NCBI GenBank assembly: GCA_934168305.1
Contig: CAKPNF010000008.1
Coordinates: forward strand, 1 to 64,000
Source: an uncultured Clostridia bacterium
GTDB lineage: Bacteria; Bacillota; Clostridia; TANB77; CAG-508
Length of the DNA: 64,000 nt
Direction: 5' to 3'
The notes under the pieces were generated by a model. That model was not told the origin of the DNA and did no database searches. It saw only the letters and a program-made list of their open reading frames with translations. The translations under genes were made by a program, and so were the position numbers. Shown here in pieces: positions 37,744 through 47,219 of the stretch. Positions within the stretch are counted from its first letter, which is position 1. Each line of letters begins with the position of its first letter.

Positions 37744-40486
37744 CTACCCTCCTACTAAAGCTTCTATGTCTTTTCCTGTTCTTCTTGTTCTATCTCTTAA
37801 ATCTTCTAATAAAATTTGTCCTAGTTTTTGATTTCCTACATTAACTGTTAAATATATTGGTCTGTCATTGTTGTTTCCACTATAATTAGACAATACATCT
37901 TCAAATGTATCTCTCATTATATTTTGTGGTGTTACAATCTCTGGGTTTGTTTTAGCTCCTGAATATTCACCTGCTAATACTGTTGTTGCTTCTGTTAATA
38001 CACCACCTTTAGCAAGTTGTGGTATTTGTGGCACACTTATTGTTCCTATCCAACTAAATGGTTTTAATCCTAATATTTCTGCATTTCTTATGTTTCTTAA
38101 TACTGTATTTAAACCAGTAAATGGTATACGTATTACTTTGTTAATTCCATATATAATTGCATTTACTATTGATTTTAATCCACTTAATATTCCTTCTTTT
38201 ATACCATCAAATATTCTTCCACCTGTACTAAATACATTTTTTACTGCTTGCCATGCTTGACTGAATTTGTCTCTAAACCAATTTGGAATATTACCAAATA
38301 TAGAGGTAATTCCATTCCAAGCACCTTGTGCACCTTCTTTGACTTTGTTTTTAATGTTTTGCCATATTTCAGAAGTTTTGCTTGTTACTTGCTGCCAAAT
38401 ATTACTTATAGAATTTTTTATATCTGTAAATTTTTGAACCGCTGTACTTTTAATATTGTTCCATATTTCTGTGACCTTATTTACTAAACTTGAAATACCA
38501 TTTAATAATCCTTGAATTATATTTTGCCCAAATCCGAGCAAAAACCGTACTTGGAGAATGTATTCCTAATAAACTACAAAAAGCATCTATAATAGGTCTA
38601 ATCATATTATCATATATCCATTGTCCTATACCTACTAACCCATCTATTATTCCCTTTAAAATTCCTGCTACAATATTTCCACCACATTCTTCAATTTTTT
38701 GTTCAAAATATTGCTTTGCGCTTTGAATAGCATCACCAATCCAAGTTCCAATAATTATACCAAGTCCAATAAATCCTGCAGCTATACCTCTAATTATTGC
38801 ATATACAACACCACCCCAATCGATGTTTTTAACAAATTCTTCAACATCTCTGGCTATTTGTTGCCAATCTATTTCTTCTAGTGCAGTGTATATACTTGTA
38901 AATACTCCTTTTATTCCTTCACCCAATGTTTTAGCTGCTACTGCCCAATCAACATTATTAAAAAATCCATTTATAGCATTGCCAATTGCTTTTCCAAATT
39001 GTTTCCAATCAAATGTAGTTACAAAACTATATCCAAAATATATTATTGTATTTAATCCCTGTGCAAATGTATTTCCAACTTGATTCCAGTCAGTTGTTGC
39101 TATAAAACCATTTAAAAATTGTGCAATATTAGTTCCTATTTTTTTTGCTGTGCTTTGTATTTTATCCCAAGGTATATTGTTCATTGCTTCATTTAATTTT
39201 TGTCCAATTGTCGAACCAACTTCATACCAATTTCCATTTTTTATAGCATCTAGCAAACTATTTGTTGGATTTAATTTTGATAAATCGCCTATGTTTGGTG
39301 AACTAGCTCCACTTCCACTATTACCTTTATCCCCAACATTATTAATTTCACTATGTACACTAGATAGACTTTTGCTTGTATCTTTTGCACTTTTTTGTGC
39401 ACTCTTAAATACTCCTGCACTTGCTTTTGCAAATATATTTACACCAGTTAATGCATAAGCTACACTTTGAATTGCTTTCATTAATTGATACACCAAGTTC
39501 GTTACAAATTGAATAACTGGTGCTAAAGCACTACCCATTGCATATTTCATATACTCTATATTTGCACTTAATTGTTTTGCTCCAGCATTTTGACTAGATA
39601 ACCAACTTTGAGCACAGCCACTTAATGTTGAATATATACTTCTTAAACTAAATAATGCTGCTGCATATTTTAATACAGTTCCTATTCCACTCTTTATTCC
39701 ACTTCCAACACCTTTGGTTTTTGTTCCAATATTTTTAACAATATTTCCTACTGCACTTGCTCCTTTTTTTATTACATTTATAGGGTTCAAACACTTTGCT
39801 ATATCACTTCCAACATTCTTAAATGCTGTTCCTATTCTACCTGCTACTGTTTTTGCCTGTTCTATTTTAGATTTAAAAGCATTAAAAAAACTACCCAATT
39901 TGCTTTGAGTAGTTGCTGTTTGTAATGTTTGTTGTTCTAATTGTGACATTTTGCCTTTTGCTTCACTTAACTGAGTATTATACATCTCTATTTCAGTATA
40001 TAATTTTTGTGCCTGACTATTTAATGATGTAAAATCTTTATTATTTCCTAATGCATTATTAACTGTTGTATCCATTGCTTTATCATTAGTGCTTATTCCT
40101 TCTGGTGTTACACTTTTTCTAGTATCTTCTACTATTTTATCAATTTGAGGATTTATTACGTTTAATTTCATTTGTCGAGCATTTATTTTTTCTTGTAAAC
40201 TATCTATTTGTTTTTGTATTTGAGATATTTGTTTTTGTGCATCTTTATTATTAACTTTAATTGATATTTCATTATTTTTTGAACTTTGTTTTAAATCTTG
40301 TACTCTTTTTTTTACATAATTAGTAGCTTGTTGGACTTTATTCTGCATCTCTTTAGTATCTATTTTCGAAAATGCTTCCTGAACTTGTTTCATTTGTTTT
40401 TTTATTGCAGGTAACATTTTTTCAAATTCTTTCAATGCTTCTTCTACTTTTGCAGTTACTACAATTTCTATCTCTTCTACTGTCAT
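37744..40486 (-). CDS. Tape measure protein, read across a CGG +1 frameshift
   Basis: The 913-residue protein sets tail length and helps DNA pass the membrane. The N-terminal third is coiled coil (EEALKEFEKMLPAIKKQMKQ), followed by Gly/Ala-rich hydrophobic segments and a C-terminal region with NIIQGLLNGISSLVNKVTEI. The in-frame CGG at 38534-38536 (codon 651) is followed by a stop about 19 codons later. Skipping C gives the usual tape-measure junction HSPSTVFAGFGQNII. Start is ATG 40486 after GGGAGGAA. Both halves align with one known protein plan, so a real gene split is unlikely. Confidence 0.88.
38533..38536 (-). other. CGG +1 frameshift site 4 (GCT C GGA)
   Basis: The zero frame reads TTT GCT CGG ATT TGG. 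Skipping C gives GCT GGA TTT GGG CAA, completing the tape-measure motif HSPS(T)VFAGxGQN. Confidence 0.87.
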
Positions 40487-40514
40487 TGTTATTCCTCCCT
40501 TCTATTTTAATTTT

Positions 40515-40556
40515 TAGTATAATAAAAAGCACCTACTTTAAAAGTAAGTGCTTTAT
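40515..40556 (-). terminator. Hairpin after the zinc-ribbon gene
   Basis: A stem AAAGCAC-TACTTT / AAAGTA-GTGCTTT lies between the zinc-ribbon gene and the tape measure gene. A near-identical hairpin occurs at 47050-47084. Confidence 0.7.
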
Positions 40557-40557
40557 T

Positions 40558-40806
40558 TTACCCTTTCCAAGTATGCCCACAATTTTGACAAACACGCATT
40601 GTCTTTGTAGCATTCTTTATTTTTTTTCTTTTTCCTATAAATATTGCTGCTAATAATGCTGGGATAGTTAAAAAAATCCATTTTACTGGTATCCACCACC
40701 ATCCAATACACAACCACCAAAGTAAACCGTGATGTTTTGTAACTAATTTTTGTTCATTAACTATCTGAAAATTTATATTTTCACTTCCACATTTTGGACA
40801 TTTCAT
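40558..40806 (-). CDS. Small membrane protein with two-part zinc ribbon
   Basis: The 82-residue protein has CPKC at the start and CQNC near the end, with a hydrophobic Trp-rich core (GLLWWLCIGWWWIPVKW) and a second helix between. It sits inside the tail module with its own terminator, so it is probably a moron gene rather than a virion part. Function unknown. Confidence 0.6.
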   Translation of the reverse strand: MKCPKCGSENINFQIVNEQKLVTKHHGLLWWLCIGWWWIPVKWIFLTIPALLAAIFIGKRKKIKNATKTMRVCQNCGHTWKG

Positions 40807-40848
40807 ATTAATACATCTCCTTTTTTATTTCTAATATTAATTACAAAC

Positions 40849-41727
40849 TCAATATTTTAATAACTCTTCATTTATTTGTCCTATTCTACTGGATATTTGC
40901 GAATATCTTTTGTTTTCTTCATCTGATAATTTTAAATTTTCAGATTGTTCTTCTAATTGTTTTATATTGTTTTCTATTTCTTTTAATTGATTTTCTAATT
41001 TTTCTAAATTATCCAAATATGCTTTATGATTCTCTATCTGTTTATTTATTGTTTCTATGTTTTTTTTATAAATTTCTTTTTCTTTTTCATTTGTTACTAA
41101 ATTTATTTTCTGTTTAAATTCAATTATTTGTTTATTTGCATTTTCCATATTAAAAGCTGGAGTTGCATATTTTAATGTTCTTATTTGGTTTTTTATTTTT
41201 TCTTTATCTGATTTCAAATTATTTTTTTGTATATTTATTTTATGATATTCTTCTTGTTTAATTTGGTATGTTTTATATTCTTCTATTAAATTTACTTTTT
41301 CCTCTACAAGATTTCTCTGTTCTTTGTTCTTATCATCATTCTCTAAAACTTTTTCTTTAATATTGATTAGTTGTTGATTTGTTTTTTCTAACTTATTTTC
41401 TAATTCAGTATTATTACTCTGTATTATTGCTTTTTCTTTAATTTTATTTATAATATTTTCATTTGTTTTATTATTGTCAATCTTTTCGTTTTTTTCTTTT
41501 AAATTTTGTATTTCTATTTCTGCATTTGCCAATCTTCGCTTTAAATCTGTTATTTCATTATAATAATCTGTATTTTGTACTTCTTTGTGTTCTTCTCCTA
41601 TTTGTTTGCTTGTTGTATCTGGTTCTTTTGAATTATTAGCTTTTATAATGTTATATGATGTAATACTTATTATTGCTGTTGTTGCAAGAGTTCCAATTAA
41701 ATATAATCTAGGTATTTTTATTTTCAT
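40849..41727 (-). CDS. Membrane-anchored coiled-coil protein in the tail module
   Basis: The 292-residue protein has a single N-terminal helix (LYLIGTLATTAIISITSYNI) and then an almost continuous, Lys/Glu/Asn-rich coiled coil. AAGGAGG precedes ATG. It lies between the tail chaperones and the tape measure, a place where extra genes are often carried. It could be a lysogenic-conversion or superinfection-exclusion protein; nothing proves either. Confidence 0.55.
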   Translation of the reverse strand: MKIKIPRLYLIGTLATTAIISITSYNIIKANNSKEPDTTSKQIGEEHKEVQNTDYYNEITDLKRRLANAEIEIQNLKEKNEKIDNNKTNENIINKIKEKAIIQSNNTELENKLEKTNQQLINIKEKVLENDDKNKEQRNLVEEKVNLIEEYKTYQIKQEEYHKINIQKNNLKSDKEKIKNQIRTLKYATPAFNMENANKQIIEFKQKINLVTNEKEKEIYKKNIETINKQIENHKAYLDNLEKLENQLKEIENNIKQLEEQSENLKLSDEENKRYSQISSRIGQINEELLKY

Positions 41728-41821
41728 AGTTATTCCTCCTTCTATTTTATATAGAAAGAGTATAACACTTTCACTTGTACTTTTTTGTCGAAACTTGTCG
41801 AATATTTACATTTTCTATAAT

Positions 41822-42103
41822 TTATCCTTTAAATAACATTCTTTGTTCCTCTAATGTTTGTTCTTTCTCTTCTGTTTTAAATAATTCCTTATAATTGTCT
41901 TTAATTGGTATTATTTTAGGATTTCTACTCATACTATCTGCTTTAATTAATTTATTAGTTGCCGCTTCTTGCAATTCAATTTCACTTTTTAAATCATCAA
42001 TTGTTTTTACAAGATGCGCTTGGCAGTATGTATTTATTTCTGAATATTTACTATTCCAAAATTCGTGTGGTTTCATATCAAAATAATATGCTAATGGTTC
42101 CAT
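41822..42103 (-). CDS. Tail assembly chaperone, downstream (T-type) part, probably made by -1 frameshift
   Basis: The 93-codon ORF (MEPLAYYFDMKPHEFWNSKY) resembles the second part of phage tail chaperone pairs. There is no ribosome site before its first ATG, and the frame stays open upstream well past the stop of the preceding ORF (42169), in the -1 phase. It is therefore probably fused to the upstream chaperone by the classical -1 frameshift used by siphoviruses. Candidate A-runs are GGAAAAAGC near 42228 and AGAAAAAG near 42197; neither is a perfect slippery heptamer. Confidence 0.62.
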   Translation of the reverse strand: MEPLAYYFDMKPHEFWNSKYSEINTYCQAHLVKTIDDLKSEIELQEAATNKLIKADSMSRNPKIIPIKDNYKELFKTEEKEQTLEEQRMLFKG

Positions 42104-42168
42104 TGAATATATTAATTCTATTAAATTATTAGTTTCTCTTATATTCTCGATAATATCATTTAATCCTT

Positions 42169-42612
42169 TTAAATTTGAGAAATTATTTCTTTTTCTATTA
42201 CCCTGTTGGCTGCATTCTCTACTGCTTTTTCCAATAATTTGTCTGTATTCATTGTTAATAATGGATTTGATGTTATCTCTTTTAGTTCTTTCTTGCTCAT
42301 TTTCTTTTTGAAAAAACCCTCATCATTCAATGCCTCTGCTATCTTCGCATATAATTCACTTATAGATATTCCTTCTGTTCTACAATCATCCATAAAGTCA
42401 TACACTTCACTTGATGATGTGAATATACTTTCGCCGTTTTCATTTTCTGCTAATTTAAATATTATTTTTGACAATGCTTCTATATCTAATATAGAATATG
42501 CTTTTATAAATACTTCTTCAAAATTTTTGTTTTTTAGTAGATTAGCTATGTCTACTATTTTTCTTGTTTTTAGTACTAAATTAATTGTTTTATTTTTTGT
42601 TTCTATAATCAT
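42169..42612 (-). CDS. Tail assembly chaperone, upstream (G-type) part
   Basis: The 147-residue protein starts at ATG 42610-42612 (MIIETKNKTINLVLKTRKIV), served by AAAGGAGAG; the longer frame to 42633 lacks a ribosome site. Fold and position, directly after the tail tube gene and before the tape measure, fit the tail chaperone that coats the tape measure before tube assembly. Confidence 0.72.
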   Translation of the reverse strand: MIIETKNKTINLVLKTRKIVDIANLLKNKNFEEVFIKAYSILDIEALSKIIFKLAENENGESIFTSSSEVYDFMDDCRTEGISISELYAKIAEALNDEGFFKKKMSKKELKEITSNPLLTMNTDKLLEKAVENAANRVIEKEIISQI

Positions 42613-42662
42613 CTTTAATTCTCTCCTTTGCAAAAGAGAGAAGGCACAAGCCTTCTCCTAAA

Positions 42663-43145
42663 TTAAAATTTTGTTGAATCTCCTTCAACTGGATATCCAT
42701 CTGTTTCAACTACTGTTGAATTTTTAAATACTCTCATAGTATCTTTAATGAAATCACCATCATTCATCTCTTGTCCTGCTATATCTATTGTACATTTTAC
42801 TGTTTGCACAAGTGGTTTTGATACAACTGATGCTGTTGTATCTGGATATTTTAAAAATAAATATATTTCAGTATCTGCATCTGCTATTGCCATCATTGAT
42901 TTATGCGTTTCTTGTATGAACATCATTTCAATATCAACAGCTTCTGCTTTTCTTTTACCTTTTGCCATTCTTTCTTCATCTAAATCTAATGCACTATATG
43001 TTTGTCCTTCTTTTAAAGTTTTTAATTGTCCAACTTTTTGAACATAGCCTATTTTTGTTTTATCTCCTGTTAAGCTTGTTGCATAAGATACTTCGGCTTT
43101 CATTGCAACTTGTGGTGTTGTTGCTTTTGGTGTTTCTACTGCCAT
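42663..43145 (-). CDS. Major tail (tube) protein
   Basis: The 160-residue protein (MAVETPKATTPQVAMKAEVS) is in the tail tube position, between connector genes and chaperones, with AGGAGG before the start. The sequence is consistent with a small tail tube protein (GQEMNDGDFIKDTMRVFKNS). Named from position as much as motif. Confidence 0.68.
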   Translation of the reverse strand: MAVETPKATTPQVAMKAEVSYATSLTGDKTKIGYVQKVGQLKTLKEGQTYSALDLDEERMAKGKRKAEAVDIEMMFIQETHKSMMAIADADTEIYLFLKYPDTTASVVSKPLVQTVKCTIDIAGQEMNDGDFIKDTMRVFKNSTVVETDGYPVEGDSTKF

Positions 43146-43161
43146 CTCTAATTCCTCCTTA

Positions 43162-43557
43162 TTATTTTAAATTAAAAGAGGTCGTTATTGAATTATAACG
43201 TACCTCAAATGTTATTGTTATACCGTATTTTTGCAATATAGAATCATATACTGCTGGACTGGTATTTGTCCTTATAAAATTAAATTCTTGAAGTTTTTTA
43301 TCAACTTCATCTATCATTCTCATAGCTTGACGTTGTTTTTCATTCCAACAAGTTATTGATATTTGAAATGTAGAACGAATTGGAAATCCGTTTTCTGTTA
43401 GATTTACTGACTTTAAAGGTGTATGTAATTCCAATATAGGAAATTTACTTTCTGTATTTGGATTACTTAAAATTGGTTTGTTTTTATACAAATTTTCTAG
43501 CTTTTCATATACTAAATCGCTAAATTCTAATTCGCTTAAATCTTTCATTTTGTACAC
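43162..43557 (-). CDS. Tail terminator/completion protein
   Basis: The 131-residue protein (KDLSELEFSDLVYEKLENLY) lies between the gp10-like gene and the tube gene, the place of the tail terminator. The stop-to-start overlap with its upstream neighbour is 13 nt. Confidence 0.58.
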   Translation of the reverse strand: MYKMKDLSELEFSDLVYEKLENLYKNKPILSNPNTESKFPILELHTPLKSVNLTENGFPIRSTFQISITCWNEKQRQAMRMIDEVDKKLQEFNFIRTNTSPAVYDSILQKYGITITFEVRYNSITTSFNLK

Positions 43558-44087
43558 TCCTTTAACATTTCATTTAATCTTTTCTTCGCTATCTCCACAT
43601 TTTCACTTCTACTTTCAAATCCTGCATCACCTATAAAATGATTAGCTTTTGAACCTACTGCCACATAAAATTGTTGTTTATTAATAGTTACTATTGGATA
43701 GCTCAACGACCTCCCCACTTTATTTACAGGGATATACCATTCTGTATATCCTGACTCAATAAAATGTTTTGTTTTTCCTATGTGCTCTTGTTCCGCATAT
43801 TGCCCTGTTCCAAAATATTCAAACCATAAATATGATTGTCCATTTTCAGTCATAAATTTAGAAGGGTCAGCATAGACCCTTCCTTTTACTTCCTTTGTAG
43901 ACATATCAATCATTTCAACTAATATGCCATTTTCGTTGTGACCTTTTTCCAATCTTATAGCATAACCTCTAATGTTTTCTAATATATCTTTCGAAATTAC
44001 TCTTGCAGTTTGTGGTAATTTTTGAATTATAGCATTTATATTCTTGAAATTATGTTTCACTTTAAAATTACAATTAAAACTTATCAT
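43545..44087 (-). CDS. HK97 gp10-like head-tail connector
   Basis: The 180-residue protein (NAIIQKLPQTARVISKDILENI) contains YLWFEYFGTGQYAEQ, typical of the gp10-like connector family. It overlaps the previous gene by 4 nt. Confidence 0.7.
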   Translation of the reverse strand: MISFNCNFKVKHNFKNINAIIQKLPQTARVISKDILENIRGYAIRLEKGHNENGILVEMIDMSTKEVKGRVYADPSKFMTENGQSYLWFEYFGTGQYAEQEHIGKTKHFIESGYTEWYIPVNKVGRSLSYPIVTINKQQFYVAVGSKANHFIGDAGFESRSENVEIAKKRLNEMLKECTK

Positions 44088-44413
44088 TCTTGCACCTTCT
44101 CACATATATATACATAAGTACTTCCAATTTTATTTTTGTCAGTTACTTTATATTGTGGTTTAAATTTCTCCACTTTTGAGATGTCATCAAATGATATTCC
44201 ATCACCCTTTTTTATGTCGTATTCTTTTGTTGTTCTTGCTTTGTAAGTACTATAATCAATCTCACCAGTAGACTTTCTATCTAACTCGTTTACATCATTT
44301 TGCATATTTAGCCAAGCTTGTCCTTTATATTTCCATACTTTATCTGATTCTCCGTGGTCTTCTATTTCTTCATATTCGGATATATATACTTTTGTTAAAT
44401 CTCGTAATAGCAT
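44084..44413 (-). CDS. Head closure protein
   Basis: The 109-residue protein (KVYISEYEEIEDHGESDKVW) sits between the gp6-like connector and the gp10-like connector, the head-closure (gp16-type) place. ATG overlaps the upstream stop by 1 nt. Confidence 0.58.
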   Translation of the reverse strand: MLLRDLTKVYISEYEEIEDHGESDKVWKYKGQAWLNMQNDVNELDRKSTGEIDYSTYKARTTKEYDIKKGDGISFDDISKVEKFKPQYKVTDKNKIGSTYVYICEKVQE

Positions 44414-44706
44414 TATTTAATCCTCCTTAATCCAGACTTTATAATATTATTTCTTAATTCTTCTACAATATCTTTGTATGAACTTGATATACTACCCTCG
44501 TTTCTTGAAAGTAAACCCTCTGCTCCTCTTGCAAGATATTCACTTCTTACTGCTTTTTTTATGTATGGAAATAGTTTTGTGTCACCTTTTTTTCTATTAG
44601 AATTATCACAGGCAATAGATGTTATATCATCTATTATATCCTGTAATACACCATCTGTATTTTCTTTATAGTTTGCTCCTAGGTTTTTCTTAATTTGCTC
44701 TAACAT
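44413..44706 (-). CDS. Head-tail connector (gp6-like)
   Basis: The 97-residue protein begins MLEQIKKNLGANYKENTDGV and contains the alpha-helical pattern (YIKKAVRSEYLARGAEG) of gp6/gp15-like connectors that sit under the portal. Position fits. Confidence 0.62.
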   Translation of the reverse strand: MLEQIKKNLGANYKENTDGVLQDIIDDITSIACDNSNRKKGDTKLFPYIKKAVRSEYLARGAEGLLSRNEGSISSSYKDIVEELRNNIIKSGLRRIK

Positions 44707-44723
44707 TCTATTGCCTCCATTGT

Positions 44724-44882
44724 TTATTCTTGTGGTAAAAGAGCTAGTAAATCTTTCTTTTTAGTTATTCCATCAAAAGCAATTTCTTTTTCAGTTAGAA
44801 TTGCTTTTATTTCTTCAACTGTTAGCTCTTTTTTAGTTTCTTTTTCTTCTTTATTTATTTTTAATCCTATAAATGTTGACAT
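44724..44882 (-). CDS. 52-residue HeH/LEM-like phage protein
   Basis: ATG 44880-44882 follows GGAGGTAGTGA. The protein has a TVEEIKAILTEKEIAFDG helix-extension-helix region, seen in short DNA/protein-binding HeH or SAP-like domains that often sit between capsid and connector genes. No in-frame CGG. Its exact role is unknown. Confidence 0.7.
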   Translation of the reverse strand: MSTFIGLKINKEEKETKKELTVEEIKAILTEKEIAFDGITKKKDLLALLPQE

Positions 44883-44893
44883 TTCACTACCTC

Positions 44894-45880
44894 CTATCCT
44901 TCGTATGAACAGTATACACCAGCTAATTTATTCTCATATACGTGTCCATATAAGTTATTGTTTCTGTATTTGAATACATTGCTATCTCCATTTTGGTCTT
45001 CATCTGGTGTGAAGTATTTAATAAATTGGTCCATAGCTGTAACAACTGCAGATTTTTCAACACATAAGAAGTTAATTTCTTTTCCACCTTCTATTAATTC
45101 ATAGTAGTCTGATGTTGATGGATTTCCTGTTGGTGAAGTTACTTTTGAATAAGTTCCAGAACTTTCTGTGTAATATATCTTTCCTGATACTACAGCTGTA
45201 TCTTTTGACTTAATATATGTGTCTTTGGCTTTTTGATATCCATAGTTTTCTTTTCCACTATTTAATGTTACCGCTGTATACATTCTTGTTTGTGGAACTT
45301 TAATTACTGTTGAAAATCTTTCTAAAACTTTTTTTGATTTAGTTGTATCTAAGTCATCAATCATTCCTTTTAATGTTGGTGTTATAAATAAAATTCTATT
45401 TTCTGTTGAAACTTCATCTTCATCCATTTTATTTGTACATGCTCTTAATGCTGTTACAACTCCCGCACCGTCAGAAATTGTTTCTTGCTTTCTTGATATT
45501 CCATCTACTCCCGCTATTTTTGCAATTCTTGCTGCATCAGTCTCTGGAACAACTTTTGTTCTTACAAATTCTCCAGATAATCTTGCAAAAGGTAATCCTA
45601 ATGCTTCTTGATTATCTAATCTGTCAATTCTTAAATCTTGACTTCTTTCTTTGTCATATTTTACTGTTTCCCATTTGAAACTTGTTGAACCTTTTGTGTA
45701 TCCATCATTTCTTGAGAAATCTCCTAAACCATCCATATCTAGTTTAGCTACTTTAATTTCTCCATTTAATCCTTTTTGTACTGTTGTTTCATCTCCATCT
45801 AATATAGATGTTTTTGCTTCGTTTTTATATACTTCATCTAATTTTGGTAAGTATATTGTTGATATTTCAATATTATTCAT
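44894..45880 (-). CDS. Major capsid protein
   Basis: The 328-residue protein follows the scaffold gene and precedes connectors, as expected for the capsid. It has IYLPKLDEVYKNEAKTSIL and GSTSFKWETVKYDKERSQDL near the start and an FLCVEKSAVVTAMDQFIKYF region near the end, consistent with the phage major capsid fold. Strong AGGAGG before the start. Confidence 0.82.
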   Translation of the reverse strand: MNNIEISTIYLPKLDEVYKNEAKTSILDGDETTVQKGLNGEIKVAKLDMDGLGDFSRNDGYTKGSTSFKWETVKYDKERSQDLRIDRLDNQEALGLPFARLSGEFVRTKVVPETDAARIAKIAGVDGISRKQETISDGAGVVTALRACTNKMDEDEVSTENRILFITPTLKGMIDDLDTTKSKKVLERFSTVIKVPQTRMYTAVTLNSGKENYGYQKAKDTYIKSKDTAVVSGKIYYTESSGTYSKVTSPTGNPSTSDYYELIEGGKEINFLCVEKSAVVTAMDQFIKYFTPDEDQNGDSNVFKYRNNNLYGHVYENKLAGVYCSYEG

Positions 45881-45892
45881 TTTTTAATCCTC

Positions 45893-46483
45893 CTATTTAA
45901 TTAATCCCATTGCCTTTCTTATTGCTTCATCAGCACTTGACTTATTACCTGATGGGTCAGGATTATATGGTGGCTTTTCTTTTGACCACTCATTTACTGC
46001 TTTCTCAACAATTCTGTCTTGAATTGCTTTTATAAGTTTTGTTTTGTCTTGTAATTGTTCTGCTGTCATGTTTTCATAATCAAAAAGATTTAAAAATTCT
46101 GGATCAAATGCTGTATCTTGAGTTGTTGCTATTTTTAAAGCTTCATCTTTTAAATCTCTAGCATTTAACTTTCTTTGAATTTCTTGATTTGCTTCTTCTT
46201 GTTTCTTCAATTGATATTGAAGTTTTTGAGTTTCGTTCATTTGAGCTAATTTTTCTGCTTCTGACTTTTGTGTATCTTGTTCTAATTTCCATTGTTCTTT
46301 TAATTTTGTTTCATGTGTTTGTATTGCTTTTTGAACTCTTCTATCAAATTCTGCTTGATATTCTTTATTAGATAAAACATCATCAAAAGTTTGTGTTTGA
46401 TTATTTTGATTATTGTCCGTTGCATTATTTGCCCCGTTTACATCAATATTTGTGTTATTTGCGTTTTGATTTTCGCCTTCCAT
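45893..46483 (-). CDS. Capsid scaffold protein (DUF4355-type)
   Basis: The 196-residue protein has a Asn/Gln-rich start, FDDVLSNKEYQAEFDRRVQK and a long charged coiled coil, then a C-terminal capsid-interacting helix. This is the plan of DUF4355/GP20-like scaffolds. It precedes the capsid gene by 12 nt. ATAGGAG lies before ATG. Confidence 0.8.
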   Translation of the reverse strand: MEGENQNANNTNIDVNGANNATDNNQNNQTQTFDDVLSNKEYQAEFDRRVQKAIQTHETKLKEQWKLEQDTQKSEAEKLAQMNETQKLQYQLKKQEEANQEIQRKLNARDLKDEALKIATTQDTAFDPEFLNLFDYENMTAEQLQDKTKLIKAIQDRIVEKAVNEWSKEKPPYNPDPSGNKSSADEAIRKAMGLIK

Positions 46484-46628
46484 ATTTTCTCCTATCCCAA
46501 TTTGTTCTTCTGCCCAAATTGTTACATTAAAAATTCTGTTGTTCTTTAATGCCTACAAGCAGTAAAAAGGCATAAAAAATAGACGTACGTCTACGTCTAA
46601 AAATTTATAATTATAAAATATTAATAAC
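46484..46628 (-). other. Structured leader upstream of the scaffold gene
   Basis: This 145-base non-coding stretch has a perfect 14-bp palindrome (TAGACGTACGTCTA) followed by T-runs on the minus strand, and a second small hairpin (ATGCC / GGCAT). It may contain a terminator followed by a promoter for the head genes. Confidence 0.45.
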
Positions 46629-46736
46629 TTATTTATTTTTTTCTTTAACATTAAGATATATTGCATATCCTATTATTCCTGTTAATTCTGTTAATATTGT
46701 GGCTATTACTCCACACCAAAATGGATTTATATACAT
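46629..46736 (-). CDS. 35-residue membrane peptide, prophage
   Basis: ATG 46734-46736 follows GGAGGATAAA. The peptide (MYINPFWCGVIATILTELTG) is one hydrophobic helix with a basic end. Small single-helix proteins of this type are common in phage head regions; role unknown. Confidence 0.55.
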   Translation of the reverse strand: MYINPFWCGVIATILTELTGIIGYAIYLNVKEKNK

Positions 46737-46759
46737 ATTTTATCCTCCTTTAATTTTAT

Positions 46760-47035
46760 TTAAATCATATTATTAAACAATGAACCGAATAAATCGTTCT
46801 TTGAAATCTTTATTTGTGATTCAATTGTGTTTCTCTCTTCTGATGACATCTTGTCAATCATTTCTTTAGCTACGATATCTAATGTTTTTTCTACTGCCTC
46901 ATTAAATTCTTCTTCAGTAAGCCATCCTTTTTGTATCATTGCTCTTGCTAATATATTTAAAATTGCACTTGTTTGAAGATTTGCTCTAATAACTTTATTT
47001 GTCTTTAAGTATTCAATAATTTCTATATCTGACAT
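46760..47035 (-). CDS. Prophage protein, unknown, in the head module
   Basis: The 91-residue helical protein (MSDIEIIEYLKTNKVIRANL) has no recognised domain. A GGAGGG site precedes it. It lies between a hairpin that ends the minor head segment and the small membrane peptide. Confidence 0.55.
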   Translation of the reverse strand: MSDIEIIEYLKTNKVIRANLQTSAILNILARAMIQKGWLTEEEFNEAVEKTLDIVAKEMIDKMSSEERNTIESQIKISKNDLFGSLFNNMI

Positions 47036-47049
47036 TTACTATCCCTCCA

Positions 47050-47084
47050 TAATAAAAGCACCTACTTTTTAGTAAGTGCTATTT
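47050..47084 (-). terminator. Hairpin after the small gene at 47079
   Basis: The stem AGCACxTACTTT / AGTAAGTGCT is followed by T-rich sequence on the minus strand. It matches the hairpin at 40515-40556, so the two are copies of one element. Confidence 0.65.
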
Positions 47085-47219
47085 TTCTAATTCTTTTTCT
47101 AAATACTCTTTATATTCTGCGAAACTATTCCATTCATCATAATTAAATGGCAATGGTCTTTTACCTTTTTGCTCTATATAATCATGAATTAATTTTTTTA
47201 CATCATCTGGTATAATCAT
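47079..47219 (-). CDS. 46-residue prophage protein
   Basis: ATG 47217-47219 overlaps the end of the minor head gene by 17 nt in another frame. The protein (MIIPDDVKKLIHDYIEQKGK, ending YLEKELEK) is charged and helical. A modest AGGTGG lies 12 nt upstream. Probably real because it is coupled to the gene before it and ends at a terminator. Confidence 0.55.
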   Translation of the reverse strand: MIIPDDVKKLIHDYIEQKGKRPLPFNYDEWNSFAEYKEYLEKELEK

